Positions 25,316 through 34,295 of a stretch of 64,000 nt of DNA are shown in pieces. Each line of letters opens with the position of its first letter. Position 1 is the stretch's first letter. The DNA comes from DATFWC01 sp963777755. Lineage in GTDB: Bacteria > Pseudomonadota > Alphaproteobacteria > Rhizobiales > Xanthobacteraceae. The position numbers were made by a program, and so were the translations under genes. The notes below the pieces were generated by a model. That model was not told the DNA's origin. It saw only the letters and a list, made by a program, of their open reading frames with translations, and made no database searches. The DNA lies in contig CAVZSC010000035.1 in assembly GCA_963777755.1 (NCBI GenBank), positions 124,001 to 188,000 of the forward strand, given 5' to 3'.

Positions 25316-26083
25316 CTACCCGCGCTGCAGCGCCGCGCGCATGCGCTCGAGCATCTGCTCGACCGACCGGGCGGCGGCGGCGAGCTTGTCGGGATCGCGC
25401 GCGCGGATCACCACGTTGGTATTGGGGCCGCGCTTGTCGTCGAAGAACGGATAGCTGCCGATCACCACCTCGGGATGCGCCTTGGCGACGGCGCCGAGCT
25501 CGCTGCCGATGTCGCCCTCGCGCAGGTCGGCCCGCACCGTCTGCGACTGCATGCGCACGCTGGTCTTGAGCGTCGGCGCGACCTCGTCGAGCATCGCCTG
25601 CATGATCGCCGGCACGCCGGCGAACACGTGCACGTTGCCGATGCGGAACCCGGGCGCCGCCGACACCTTGTTGAGGATGAGATCGGCGCCGGACGGGATG
25701 CGGGCCATGCGCAGCCGCGCCTCATTGAGATCCTTCTCGGCGATGCGCGTCAGCAGCAGCGCGCGGGCGCGCGGATCGACGTCGATCGGGACGCCGAACG
25801 CCTTCGCCACCGAATCGGCGGTGATGTCGTCGTGGGTCGGCCCGATGCCGCCGGTGGTGAACACGTAGGTGTAGCGCTCGCGCAGCGCATTGAGCGCCGC
25901 GACGATCGCCTCCTCCTCGTCGGCGACGATGCGGACCTCGCGCAGATCGACCCCGATATTGGTCAGGTACTCGGCGATATAGCCGATGTTCTTGTCCTTG
26001 GTGCGCCCGGACAGGATCTCGTCGCCGATGACCAGAATGGCGGCGGTGACGATTTCCGACGGTGCGGCCTGTCCAGCATCCAT
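25316..26083 (-). CDS. CinA/MoaB-type molybdopterin-binding domain protein
   Basis: 255 aa from the ATG at 26083, preceded by GAGGA. One MoCF-biosynthesis fold: AAILVIGDEILSGRTKDKN, VFTTGGIGPTHDDITADSVA, and APGFRIGNVHVFAGVPAIMQ. This is the N-terminal domain seen in CinA (competence/damage-inducible protein A) without the C-terminal nicotinamide-nucleotide amidase domain. Stand-alone versions are common in alphaproteobacteria. A role in nucleotide repair or in molybdenum cofactor handling is uncertain. The molybdenum hydroxylase genes next to it make the latter tempting, but proof is lacking. Confidence 0.85.
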   Translation of the reverse strand: MDAGQAAPSEIVTAAILVIGDEILSGRTKDKNIGYIAEYLTNIGVDLREVRIVADEEEAIVAALNALRERYTYVFTTGGIGPTHDDITADSVAKAFGVPIDVDPRARALLLTRIAEKDLNEARLRMARIPSGADLILNKVSAAPGFRIGNVHVFAGVPAIMQAMLDEVAPTLKTSVRMQSQTVRADLREGDIGSELGAVAKAHPEVVIGSYPFFDDKRGPNTNVVIRARDPDKLAAAARSVEQMLERMRAALQRG

Positions 26084-26103
26084 GACGAGTTCCTCGGCGG
26101 TTG

Positions 26104-26148
26104 CGCCGAGCATAAAACAGGCGAAAGCCCCTTCCGGTCAAGGAAGCC
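26104..26148. repeat. dispersed 45-bp repeat, copy 1
   Basis: CGCCGAGCATAAAACAGGCG followed by AAAGCCCCTTCCGGTCAAGG and AAGCCG. A near-identical copy lies at 30187-30233. On the minus strand it reads CTTGACCGGAAGGGGC and then TTTTATGCTC, which could be read as a promoter for the CinA-like gene. Confidence 0.6.
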
Positions 26149-26270
26149 GAGCAGCCCCAGCCGGGACGGCGCACCTGTTTCGGCGCCGGGGCCGCAGGCG
26201 GCCGCCGGCGGCGCTTCGCGAAAGTGAACAAGGCCGCCCGGCTCGCGCGTCGTCGTCCGGTTCCCTTGTT

Positions 26271-28556
26271 CTACTTTTGCCCGCGCGCGTCGATCGCGGC
26301 GCGCACTTTCGGCGGCGACATCGGCAATTCGGTCAGCCGCGTGCCGACAGCGCGCTCGATCGCGTTGGCGATGGCTGCCATCGGCGGGCAAATGTTGACT
26401 TCGGCGGCACCTTTGGCGCCGTACGCATGATCGGGATTCGGCACTTCGACCATGATCGGCTCGATCATCGGCAGGTCGGATGACACCGGAATCCGATAGT
26501 CGAGGAAGCCCGCATTTTCCATGAGCCCGCGCGAATTGTAGATGTACTCCTCGTTGAGCGCCCAGCCGATGCCTTGCGTTACGCCGCCCTGGATCTGCCC
26601 CTCGACATAGCTCGGGTGGATGGCGCGTCCGACGTCCTGCGCGGCGACGAACCGCAAGATCGTCACCTTGCCGGTCTCCGGATCGACCTCGATGTCGCAG
26701 AACTGGGTGGCGAAACCGGGCGCCACCACGGCGGGGTTCACCGACGCCGCAGCGACGATCGGCCCGCCGGTCTGCGCGCGCTTCGCGGCGATCTCCTTGA
26801 GCGACAGCGGCTTGAAGGTGCCGACGTTGCTGCTCGCCGGCTTGGCGTGACCGTCCTCCCAGACGACGCCCTCGGGGTCGACATTCCACATCTTGGCCGC
26901 GCGCACGCACAGCTCCTGGATGATCTTCTTGGTGGTGTCGACCACCGCCATGCCGGTCGCGAAGGTGACGCGCGAGCCGCCGGTGACATGCGTGTAGCCG
27001 ACCGACGCGGTGTCGGCGATGATCGGGCGCACCTGGTCATAGTCGATCCCCAGCGTCTCGGCCGCCATGATCGCCATCGAGGCGCGCGAGCCGCCGATGT
27101 CGGGGCTGCCGGTCGCGACGACGACCGTGCCGTCCTCGTTGACGTGCACGGTGGCGCTCGATTCGCCGCCGCCGTTGAACCAATAGCCGGAGGCGACGCC
27201 GCGCGCCTGGTTCTTGCCGAGCGGCACCGTATACCCCGGATGATCGAGCAGCGCCTTGATCGTGTCGGCATAGCCGTCGTGCCCGAGCTTGCCGCCGGAG
27301 AGCATCTGGGTCCCCTTCTTGGCGGCGTTCTTGAGCCGCAGCTTCAGCGGGTCCATGCCGATCTTCTGCGCCAGGACATCGAGCACGCTCTCCACCGCGA
27401 AGGCCCCGATCGGCGAGCCCGGCGCGCGATAGGCCGCGACCTTCGGGCGATTGCTGACCACGTCGTAACCGATCGCGCGCGCATTCGGGATGTCGTAGGG
27501 AGCGAACGCGCACATGCACGTGCTCATGAACGGCGAGCCCGGAAATGCGCCGGCCTGCAGCTTGAAGAGCCCGTCGGCGGCGACGATCGTGCCGTCGCGC
27601 TTGACGCCGATCTTCACGGTCATCGACGCACCCGACGTCGGGCCGGTCGCCTTGAACACGTCCTCCCGGCTCATCACGAGCTTGACCGGATGGCCGGATT
27701 TGCGCGCGAGCATGACGGCCACCGGCTCGACGTAGACCACGGTCTTGCCGCCGAACGCGCCACCGATCTCCGCCGGATAGACGCGCAGGTCGCCGAGCTT
27801 CATTCCGAGCAGCTGCGCGGTGTAGGCGCGGACGACGAAATGCCCCTGGCTGGAGCTCCAGAGCTCGCCCTGCCCGTCGGCGTCGCAGCGGGCCACGCAA
27901 CCTTGCGGTTCGATGTAGGCCTGATGCACGGGCGCGGTCCTGAACGACATCTCGACGATCTCGTCGGCCGCCGCGAAACCGGCCGCAAGGTCGCCCAGCT
28001 TGTATTCGACCCGCTTGGAAATATTGGAGGGATTCGGCGGCGGCTCGACCCCGCGGGTAATCAAGTCGGGAAACAGGAGCGGCGCATCCGGCTTCATCGC
28101 CTCATCGACGTCGATGACATGCGGCAGCACCTCGTAGTCGACCTCGATCAGCGACAGCGCCTGGTCGGCGATGGTCTTGCTGGCCGCCGCTACTGCGGCG
28201 ACTGCATGGCCCTCGTAGAGAACCCTCTCGCGCGCCATGATGTTGCGCGTCATATGCCAGAAGTTCTGCGCGACGCGTTCCGGACCGACATACTCGAATT
28301 TCTGCTCTGGGAAGTCCGCGGAGGTCACCACGGCCTTGACGCCGGGCAGCGCGGCCGCCTTCGAGGTGTCGATCGAGCGAATGCGCGCATGGGCGTGGGG
28401 CGAGCGCAGCATGCCGCCGACCAACATGCCCGGCATCGCGAGGTCGGACCCGTACAGCGCGCGTCCCGTCACCTTCGGCACCCCGTCCGGACGAACCGGC
28501 CGGGTTCCGACCCATTTGAACGGGCTTGCGGTTGCCTTCGTGGGGACATCTTGCAT
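26271..28556 (-). CDS. molybdenum hydroxylase large subunit (xanthine dehydrogenase family)
   Basis: 761 aa from the ATG at 28556, preceded by GGGGAGG. It is the molybdopterin cytosine dinucleotide-binding subunit: N-terminal a/b hammerhead domain (PKVTGRALYGSDLAMPGMLV), then EIGGAFGGKT, AYRAPGSPIGAF, GGGESSATVHVNEDGTVVVA, TGSPDIGGSR, and near the end GAKGAAEVNICPP with the glutamate at the active-site position. Partners are the FAD and 2Fe-2S subunits transcribed divergently at 28788 and 29665. The natural substrate is not evident; the CO dehydrogenase CoxL signature (AYRCSFR) is absent. Confidence 0.9.
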   Translation of the reverse strand: MQDVPTKATASPFKWVGTRPVRPDGVPKVTGRALYGSDLAMPGMLVGGMLRSPHAHARIRSIDTSKAAALPGVKAVVTSADFPEQKFEYVGPERVAQNFWHMTRNIMARERVLYEGHAVAAVAAASKTIADQALSLIEVDYEVLPHVIDVDEAMKPDAPLLFPDLITRGVEPPPNPSNISKRVEYKLGDLAAGFAAADEIVEMSFRTAPVHQAYIEPQGCVARCDADGQGELWSSSQGHFVVRAYTAQLLGMKLGDLRVYPAEIGGAFGGKTVVYVEPVAVMLARKSGHPVKLVMSREDVFKATGPTSGASMTVKIGVKRDGTIVAADGLFKLQAGAFPGSPFMSTCMCAFAPYDIPNARAIGYDVVSNRPKVAAYRAPGSPIGAFAVESVLDVLAQKIGMDPLKLRLKNAAKKGTQMLSGGKLGHDGYADTIKALLDHPGYTVPLGKNQARGVASGYWFNGGGESSATVHVNEDGTVVVATGSPDIGGSRASMAIMAAETLGIDYDQVRPIIADTASVGYTHVTGGSRVTFATGMAVVDTTKKIIQELCVRAAKMWNVDPEGVVWEDGHAKPASSNVGTFKPLSLKEIAAKRAQTGGPIVAAASVNPAVVAPGFATQFCDIEVDPETGKVTILRFVAAQDVGRAIHPSYVEGQIQGGVTQGIGWALNEEYIYNSRGLMENAGFLDYRIPVSSDLPMIEPIMVEVPNPDHAYGAKGAAEVNICPPMAAIANAIERAVGTRLTELPMSPPKVRAAIDARGQK

Positions 28557-28787
28557 GGCTGCCTCCCCGGGGCGCCCGATTGCGCCTGCCAAGCCTGACC
28601 GTCGCGCGGCAGGGGCGCAAATGCAAGCCACCGCACGCGGTGCGTCCTGCCAAAGCGCGTCGCAGACGCGCGTAAACGCGCTTTAGGCTCTATCCGGTCG
28701 ATGCGTTCGGCCCGCCATGTTCCCGGTTTCCGTTTCGCCAGAACATGGGGTAGCGTCGCGCTCGGGTCATTTGGGAGGGCCGCACCC

Positions 28788-29654
28788 ATGCTCGCCTACG
28801 CCGCCCCGACGACGGTCGAGGAGGCCGTCCGCGCGCTCGCCGGAGCCTCCGGCGTCGCGAAAGTCCTGTCCGGCGGGACCGATCTGCTCGTTCAGCTGCG
28901 GTCCGGCCGGGTCAGGCCGGACTTGATCGTCGATATCAAGAAGATCCCCGACATGTCGGGTGTTCGCGAGCGCGATGGCGCCTTCGTAATCGGTGCCGCA
29001 ACCTCCGGTGCAGTAATCGGCGAGTGCGAAGCATTACGGCAGGCTTGGCCCGGTGTGGTCGAGTCTGCCAACCTGATTGGCTCGACGCAGATCCAGGGGC
29101 GGGCGACGCTTGCCGGCAATCTCTGCAACGCGTCGCCCGCGGCCGACAGCGTCCCTGCGCTGATCGCCGCGCGCGCGACTTGCGTGTTGGCAGGCGCAAA
29201 CGGGCGGCGCGACGTTCCGGTGGAAAGCATCGTTACGGGTCCGGGGCGCACCTCGCTCGGCCGGGATGAATTCATCGTCGCGTTTCACCTGCCCAAGCGT
29301 CCACCCCGCTCAGCGGACGCCTATCTCCGCTTCATCCCCCGGACCGAGATGGATATTGCGGTGGTCGGCGCCGGGGTCAGTGTCACGCTCGATCCCGGCG
29401 GCACCTGCACCGACGCTCGGGTTGTGCTGGGTGCCGTGGCCCCGACCGCGCTCCTGGTTGCGGATGCCGCCGCCGCCCTGATCGGACGCGCTCTCGACGC
29501 CACAGCGCTCGACGAACTCGATCAGGCGGCGCGGCGCGCCTGCAAGCCGATCGACGACAAGCGCGGGACGATCGAATATCGGATCAAGGTAGCGGGCGTG
29601 ATGGCACGTCGGGCGGCGACGATCGCCTACGAGCGCGCAAGAGAGCGTGGATAA
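28788..29654 (+). CDS. molybdenum hydroxylase FAD-binding subunit (CoxM-like)
   Basis: 288 aa from the ATG at 28788, preceded by GGGAGGG. FAD motif 1 AKVLSGGTDLLVQLRSG near residues 30-45 and motif 2 QIQGRATLAGNLCNASPAAD near 105-125, then the C-terminal CO_deh_flav_C domain. It shuttles electrons between the FeS subunit and FAD. Its start is 231 bp from the divergent large-subunit start. Confidence 0.9.
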   Translation: MLAYAAPTTVEEAVRALAGASGVAKVLSGGTDLLVQLRSGRVRPDLIVDIKKIPDMSGVRERDGAFVIGAATSGAVIGECEALRQAWPGVVESANLIGSTQIQGRATLAGNLCNASPAADSVPALIAARATCVLAGANGRRDVPVESIVTGPGRTSLGRDEFIVAFHLPKRPPRSADAYLRFIPRTEMDIAVVGAGVSVTLDPGGTCTDARVVLGAVAPTALLVADAAAALIGRALDATALDELDQAARRACKPIDDKRGTIEYRIKVAGVMARRAATIAYERARERG

Positions 29655-29664
29655 GGGAGCGTCG

Positions 29665-30141
29665 ATGAGCAAGTATCACGTATCGGCAACGATCAACGGC
29701 GAGCCCACGGAGTTCCTGTGCGAGGGCGAGCTCACACTGCTGGATGTGCTGCGCGACGAGCTCCATCTGACAGGCAGCAAGGAGGGATGCAGCTCAGGCG
29801 ACTGTGGCGCCTGCAGCGTGACCGTCGATGGCCGCCTGGTCTGCTCGTGCCTGATGCTTGCAGTCGAGGCCGAAGGCCGCGCGATCGAGACCATCGAGGG
29901 CATGGCGCGCGGGCACGATCTGCATCCGCTGCAGCGAAAATTCCTGGAACATGCAGCGCTGCAGTGCGGCTTCTGCACGCCGGGCCTGCTGGTCGCCGCC
30001 AAGGCGCTGCTGGACCGCAATCCGAATCCGACGGAGACCGAGGCGCGCTACTGGCTCGCCGGCAACCTCTGCCGGTGCACCGGCTACGACAAGGTCATCC
30101 GTGCCGTCCTCGATGCCGCCGCCGAGCTGCGAGCCGAGTGA
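29665..30141 (+). CDS. molybdenum hydroxylase 2Fe-2S subunit (CoxS-like)
   Basis: 158 aa. The N-terminal plant-type ferredoxin domain has CSSGDCGACSVTVDG, and the second cluster domain has CGFCTPG and CRCTGYDKV. GGGAG precedes the ATG at 29665, ten bases after the FAD subunit stop, so the two are one operon. It passes electrons from the molybdenum site to FAD. Confidence 0.93.
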   Translation: MSKYHVSATINGEPTEFLCEGELTLLDVLRDELHLTGSKEGCSSGDCGACSVTVDGRLVCSCLMLAVEAEGRAIETIEGMARGHDLHPLQRKFLEHAALQCGFCTPGLLVAAKALLDRNPNPTETEARYWLAGNLCRCTGYDKVIRAVLDAAAELRAE

Positions 30142-30186
30142 GTTCGCGACCGCAGCGGGCGCCGCGTATGGCAATTCCTTGGCGTT

Positions 30187-30233
30187 TCGCCGAGCATAAA
30201 ACAGGCGAAAGCACCGTCCGGTCAAGCAAGCCG
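30187..30233. repeat. dispersed 45-bp repeat, copy 2
   Basis: CGCCGAGCATAAAACAGGCG then AAAGCACCGTCCGGTCAAGC. Here it lies between convergent genes, so a promoter role common to both copies is unlikely. Confidence 0.6.
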
Positions 30234-30248
30234 CGCGATCTCCCGGCG

Positions 30249-31730
30249 CTACCGCGGCGTCGGTGTCGCTGCCGGAGGAGCCGGCGGCGGCAGATCGTAG
30301 ATTGGCACCGTCGGCTTGAAGTCCTTGTCGCGCAGCGCGAGCTGGCCCTGGCGTGCGTAGTTGACCAACTCGGCGAGAATGCGGGCCGCCTCCTGCGGCG
30401 CGTGGAACCCGGTTGAATTCTCCGCTTCGACGAAGTCGAGGTAGAACTGGGCGCGGCGCTGCAGATAGCGCGGCGTCGCAAGGTCGGCGTCGGACTTTCC
30501 GGCCTCCTTGGCCTGCTTGAGATCGGCGATCAGCCCCAACAGGCCGGTCATCGCAATCTGCCGCAGGTTCCAGTGACGATCCTGGATCTGCTCGACCCGG
30601 TTCTTGAGCTCCCGCTCGGTGATGCCGGAGTCGTGCTTCTGGTGGCACGTCATGCAGGCGGCCTTGAGATTGAGCACCGGGCTGCGCACCCAATGGTCGC
30701 TCAGCGTCGCGCCCTTGTATTGAACCTTCGGCATGTGGCAGTCGGCGCATTGCACGCCGGCGCGCGCGTGGATGCCCTGGCTCCACAGCTCGAACTCGGG
30801 GTGCTGCGCCTTCAGCGCCGCCGCGCCGGTGTCCTTGTGGGTCCAGTCGCGGAAGGCGATCTCGTCGTAATAGGCCTGGATCTCCTCGACCTTGAGGCCT
30901 TTGGCCCAGGGGAACACGAGCCGCTTCTCGGCGCCTTTGAAATAATATTCGACGTGGCACTGGCCGCACACATAGGCGCGCATCTCCTGCTGCGTCGCCT
31001 GCTTGTTCACGTCGTAGTCGGCGACCCCCTGCGACGCCTTGTAGGCGCGGATGCCCTCGATGAAGGCGGGACGGGTGACGCGCAGCGCCATGGTCTTGGC
31101 GTCGTGGCAGTCGATGCAGCTCACCGGATGCTTCACCAGCTTGGCGGCCTCCGCGTAGGGCATCGCGTTGATTTTTTCGAAGCCCTTGGTGATGTCGCCG
31201 TCGCCGGCCTTCTTGTAGGCCGGGTAGGTCGAGGCATGGCAGTTCATGCAGGCGCCCGGCTGCGCCACCACCTGCTGGCGCTGGGTAAAGGTCTGGTCCT
31301 CGAGCATGTAGGCGTGGCCGCGTTCCTCGCGGAAATCGGCCGCAAAGGCATATCCCTGCCACATGGTGCGCAGGCCGATGTCCTCCTCCACCTTGCTTCT
31401 CGAGACCATCGTGCGCGGATCGGTCTTGGTCGGCGTGCGCGGCACCGCTTCGCTGCCGCCGTACTTGGTGCGCTCCATGTCGGTGGTCTTGAGATAGAGC
31501 TCGTACCACAGCGGAAACACCTTCCCCCACACGGCCGGATCATCCTCGTCGTCGCTGATCGGCGACGGCTGGCTCGGCTGGGCGGATTTCGCCTTCGACG
31601 ATTTCTTGCTCGCACCCTGCGCCCAGGCCTCGCCGGACGGCGGGCTCATGGGCAGCATTAGAAGGAATGCGGCGAGGGCTGCCGCCAGTGCGGTTGCCGC
31701 CAGGGCGAGTGAAAAGGAGCGAGGCTTCAT
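30249..31730 (-). CDS. nrfA: pentahaem cytochrome c nitrite reductase family protein (NrfA)
   Basis: 493 aa with a signal peptide. Five haem sites: CMNCH (161), CIDCH (205), CGQCH (255), CADCH (328), CMTCH (359). The NrfA landmarks are CGQCHVEYYF with the conserved active-site Tyr, DWTHKDTGA with the distal His, and GIHARAGVQCADCHMP. NrfA reduces nitrite to ammonium with six electrons in the periplasm. Haem 1 is CxxCH rather than the CxxCK of E. coli. No nrfH, nrfB or haem lyase gene is adjacent, so the electron donor is not evident. Confidence 0.9.
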   Translation of the reverse strand: MKPRSFSLALAATALAAALAAFLLMLPMSPPSGEAWAQGASKKSSKAKSAQPSQPSPISDDEDDPAVWGKVFPLWYELYLKTTDMERTKYGGSEAVPRTPTKTDPRTMVSRSKVEEDIGLRTMWQGYAFAADFREERGHAYMLEDQTFTQRQQVVAQPGACMNCHASTYPAYKKAGDGDITKGFEKINAMPYAEAAKLVKHPVSCIDCHDAKTMALRVTRPAFIEGIRAYKASQGVADYDVNKQATQQEMRAYVCGQCHVEYYFKGAEKRLVFPWAKGLKVEEIQAYYDEIAFRDWTHKDTGAAALKAQHPEFELWSQGIHARAGVQCADCHMPKVQYKGATLSDHWVRSPVLNLKAACMTCHQKHDSGITERELKNRVEQIQDRHWNLRQIAMTGLLGLIADLKQAKEAGKSDADLATPRYLQRRAQFYLDFVEAENSTGFHAPQEAARILAELVNYARQGQLALRDKDFKPTVPIYDLPPPAPPAATPTPR

Positions 31731-31941
31731 GATGTTCGTCCTCCCGGTGGAGTCGGAGCGAGGAGAGGCTTGGAGACGCGGTACGGCCGATCGGGGGGTC
31801 GATACGTCGCGGGATTGAGCAACGGGGCCTTTGCTCCGTCAACCCTCAATCTGGTACCGAAGCCGGCAGGCGATTTTCACGCCGCCCATTCGGCACTACA
31901 GTACCCGCAGAACAACGAGCATCGCCGGATCGAGGAAGCCC

Positions 31942-33816
31942 ATGAGTCTCTCCGCAACCGCCGTCGGACGCGAGGCCGCGACACCGCCGGTCCGGCCGAT
32001 CGCTTATGGGACGCCCGACATCGCCTGCGAACGCGGGGCCGATGGAGTCATCCGGCTCACCTCGCGCACGCCTCTTTCGCCCTGCAATCCGAGCCTGGCG
32101 GGCCTGTTCCGGGCCGCCGTCGAGGCAGCGCCGACGCGCGTGTTCCTCGCCGAGCGCGCCGACGGCGGCGCCTGGCGCAGCCTGCGCTACGAGGAGGCGC
32201 GCCGGTCGGTCGATGCGATCGCCGCCGCGCTGATCGAGCGCGGACTGTCGGCCGCGCACCCCGTGATGATCCTGTCGGGCAATGCGATCGACCATGCGCT
32301 CCTGATGCTCGCCGGCTATACGGCCGGCATCCCGGTCGCACCGGTCTCGGCCGCCTACTCGCTGCAGAGCCAGGACCACCTCAAGCTCCGGCACATCGCC
32401 GAATTGCTCGAGCCTGGGCTCGTCTACGTCGCCGATACGGCGCCGTTCGCCAAGGCGCTCGCCGCCCTCGATCTTTCGCGTTGCGAGATCGTGGCGAGCC
32501 GCAACGGCGCCAATCTCGATCGCGTCACCCCGTTCGCGGCGCTCACGCAAACACAGGACGGCGTAGCCGTCGAGCGGGCGGCGGCCGCGATCGCGGCCGA
32601 CACGGTGGCGAAGATCCTGTTCACCTCGGGCTCGACCGGCCTGCCCAAGGGCGTCATCAACACGCACGGCATGCTCACCGCCAACCAGCAGCAGATCCTG
32701 CAGGTGTGGCCGTTCGTGACCGAAGAGCCGCTCGTGCTGGTCGACTGGCTGCCGTGGAACCATACGTTCGGCGGCAACCACAATTTCAATCTGGTGCTGC
32801 GCCATGCCGGCACGCTCTACATCGACGCCGGCAAGCCGGTGCCGGGGCTGATCGAGCAGACGGTGCAAAATCTCGCCGACATCTCGCCGACGATCTTCTT
32901 CAACGTGCCGGCCGGCTTCGCCGCGCTGCTGCCGTTCCTCGAGCGCGATCCGGCGCTCGCCCGCGTGTTCTTCGCCCGGCTGCGCCTCGTCTTCTATGCC
33001 GGCGCCACGTTACCTCAGGACCTGTGGGAGCGGCTCGAGGCGGTGTCGGCGCGCGCGACCGGCGAGCGCATCCCGATGACCTCGTCCTGGGGCATGACCG
33101 AGACGGCGCCGATGGCCACCATGGCGCATTTCCTGATCGACCGCGCCGGCCCGATCGGCGTGCCGGCGCCCGGCGTGGAGATCAAGCTGGTGCCGAGCGC
33201 CGCCAAGCTGGAAGTGCGCGTGCGCGGCCCCAACGTGACGCCCGGCTACTGGAAGCGGCCCGACCTCACCGAAGCCGCCTTCGACGAGGAAGGCTTCTAT
33301 CGACCGGGCGATGCGGTGCGCCTGTCCGATCCCGCCGACCCGACCCGGGGCATCGTGTTCGACGGCCGCCTGGCCGAGGATTTCAAGCTCACCACCGGCA
33401 CCTGGGTGCACGTGGGGGCGCTCCGCGTCGGCGTGCTCGCCGCGACCACGCCGGCACTGCAGGATGCGATCGTGGCCGGCGAGAACCGCGACTGCATCGG
33501 CCTGCTCGCCTGGCTCAACGTCGCCGGCTGCCGCACGCTGATCGGCGAAGGCGCGCCGCAGGACCTCGCCCAGCTCGCGGGCCACCCGGCGGTGCGCGAG
33601 CATGTGCGCGCCGCGCTCGCGCGATGGAATGCGGCGCACGGCGGCGCCTCCCAGCAGGTCGCCCGCGTGCTCCTGCTCGCCGACCCGCCCTCGATCGACG
33701 CCAACGAGATCACCGACAAGGGCTATATCAACCAGCGCCTGGCGCTGGAGCGGCGCAGGGCCGCGGTGGAGCAGCTGTTCGCGAGCCCACCCGATCCCGC
33801 CGCGATCATGGTGTGA
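31942..33816 (+). CDS. feruloyl-CoA synthetase-like AMP-binding enzyme
   Basis: 624 aa from the ATG at 31942, preceded by GAGGAAG. ANL superfamily: phosphate loop ILFTSGSTGLPKGVINTHG (about 230-250), WNHTFGGNHNFNLVLRHAG, the A5 motif SSWGMTETAP, the A7-A8 region GFYRPGDAVR and VFDGRLAEDFKLTTGTWVHV, and a C-terminal DANEITDKGYINQ with the catalytic Lys region. The 620-residue length, FGGNHN and DFKLTTGTWV are typical of feruloyl-CoA synthase-type enzymes that activate hydroxycinnamates. No enoyl-CoA hydratase is adjacent, so the aromatic substrate is inferred. Confidence 0.85.
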   Translation: MSLSATAVGREAATPPVRPIAYGTPDIACERGADGVIRLTSRTPLSPCNPSLAGLFRAAVEAAPTRVFLAERADGGAWRSLRYEEARRSVDAIAAALIERGLSAAHPVMILSGNAIDHALLMLAGYTAGIPVAPVSAAYSLQSQDHLKLRHIAELLEPGLVYVADTAPFAKALAALDLSRCEIVASRNGANLDRVTPFAALTQTQDGVAVERAAAAIAADTVAKILFTSGSTGLPKGVINTHGMLTANQQQILQVWPFVTEEPLVLVDWLPWNHTFGGNHNFNLVLRHAGTLYIDAGKPVPGLIEQTVQNLADISPTIFFNVPAGFAALLPFLERDPALARVFFARLRLVFYAGATLPQDLWERLEAVSARATGERIPMTSSWGMTETAPMATMAHFLIDRAGPIGVPAPGVEIKLVPSAAKLEVRVRGPNVTPGYWKRPDLTEAAFDEEGFYRPGDAVRLSDPADPTRGIVFDGRLAEDFKLTTGTWVHVGALRVGVLAATTPALQDAIVAGENRDCIGLLAWLNVAGCRTLIGEGAPQDLAQLAGHPAVREHVRAALARWNAAHGGASQQVARVLLLADPPSIDANEITDKGYINQRLALERRRAAVEQLFASPPDPAAIMV

Positions 33817-33842
33817 CGACGACCCGCCGAGGGAGGAGTCCA

Positions 33843-34295
33843 ATGTTGCAACGCTTGACGGCCATGGTCGCACTCGCCGCGTGCGCGGCGCTCGCCATGT
33901 CGGACACGCAGGCGCAGTCAAAACCGACGCTGGACTACGAATTCTTCAAGGCGCGCGTCGAGCCGGTCTTTCTCAAGAAACGCGCCGGACACACCCGCTG
34001 CGTCGTGTGCCACGGCGAAGAAGCCAACAATGCGTTTCGCCTGACCCGGCTGCCGCCGGGCGAGAAGGCCTGGAAAGAGGAACAGTCCCGTCGCAATTTC
34101 GAGACCGTCGCGAAGCTCGTCACGCCCGGCGACCCGGGCGCGAGCCGTCTCACCACGCAGCCGCTCGCCCCCGAAGCCGGCGGCAACGTGTACCATTCCG
34201 GCGGCCGGCAATTCGCTTCCCGGGAGGACCCCGACTACCGCAACCTGGTGCAGTGGATCAACGGAGCGACGCTCGCCGCCCGGGCGAGGAAGTAG
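33843..34295 (+). CDS. small periplasmic cytochrome c-like protein
   Basis: 150 aa with a signal peptide (MLQRLTAMVALAACAALAMS). One haem-binding motif CVVCH near residue 56, then NAFRLTRLPPGE, LVTPGDPGASRLTTQPLAP and QFASREDPDYRNLVQWINGA, the layout of PSD1/planctomycete-type c cytochrome domains. GGGAGGA precedes the start. Its 3' end overlaps the convergent YVTN gene by 38 bp. It may be an electron carrier for a nearby oxidase; the partner is unknown. Confidence 0.8.
   Translation: MLQRLTAMVALAACAALAMSDTQAQSKPTLDYEFFKARVEPVFLKKRAGHTRCVVCHGEEANNAFRLTRLPPGEKAWKEEQSRRNFETVAKLVTPGDPGASRLTTQPLAPEAGGNVYHSGGRQFASREDPDYRNLVQWINGATLAARARK

Noticed and set aside
26574..28598. Plus-strand frame of 674 codons
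   Set aside because: It is exactly antisense to the molybdenum hydroxylase large subunit and has no recognisable motif.
30188..30233. 45-bp repeat copy 2 as promoter (TTGACC plus TATGCT on the minus strand)
   Set aside because: It lies downstream of the only minus-strand gene nearby, so it would drive nothing but antisense of the FeS subunit.
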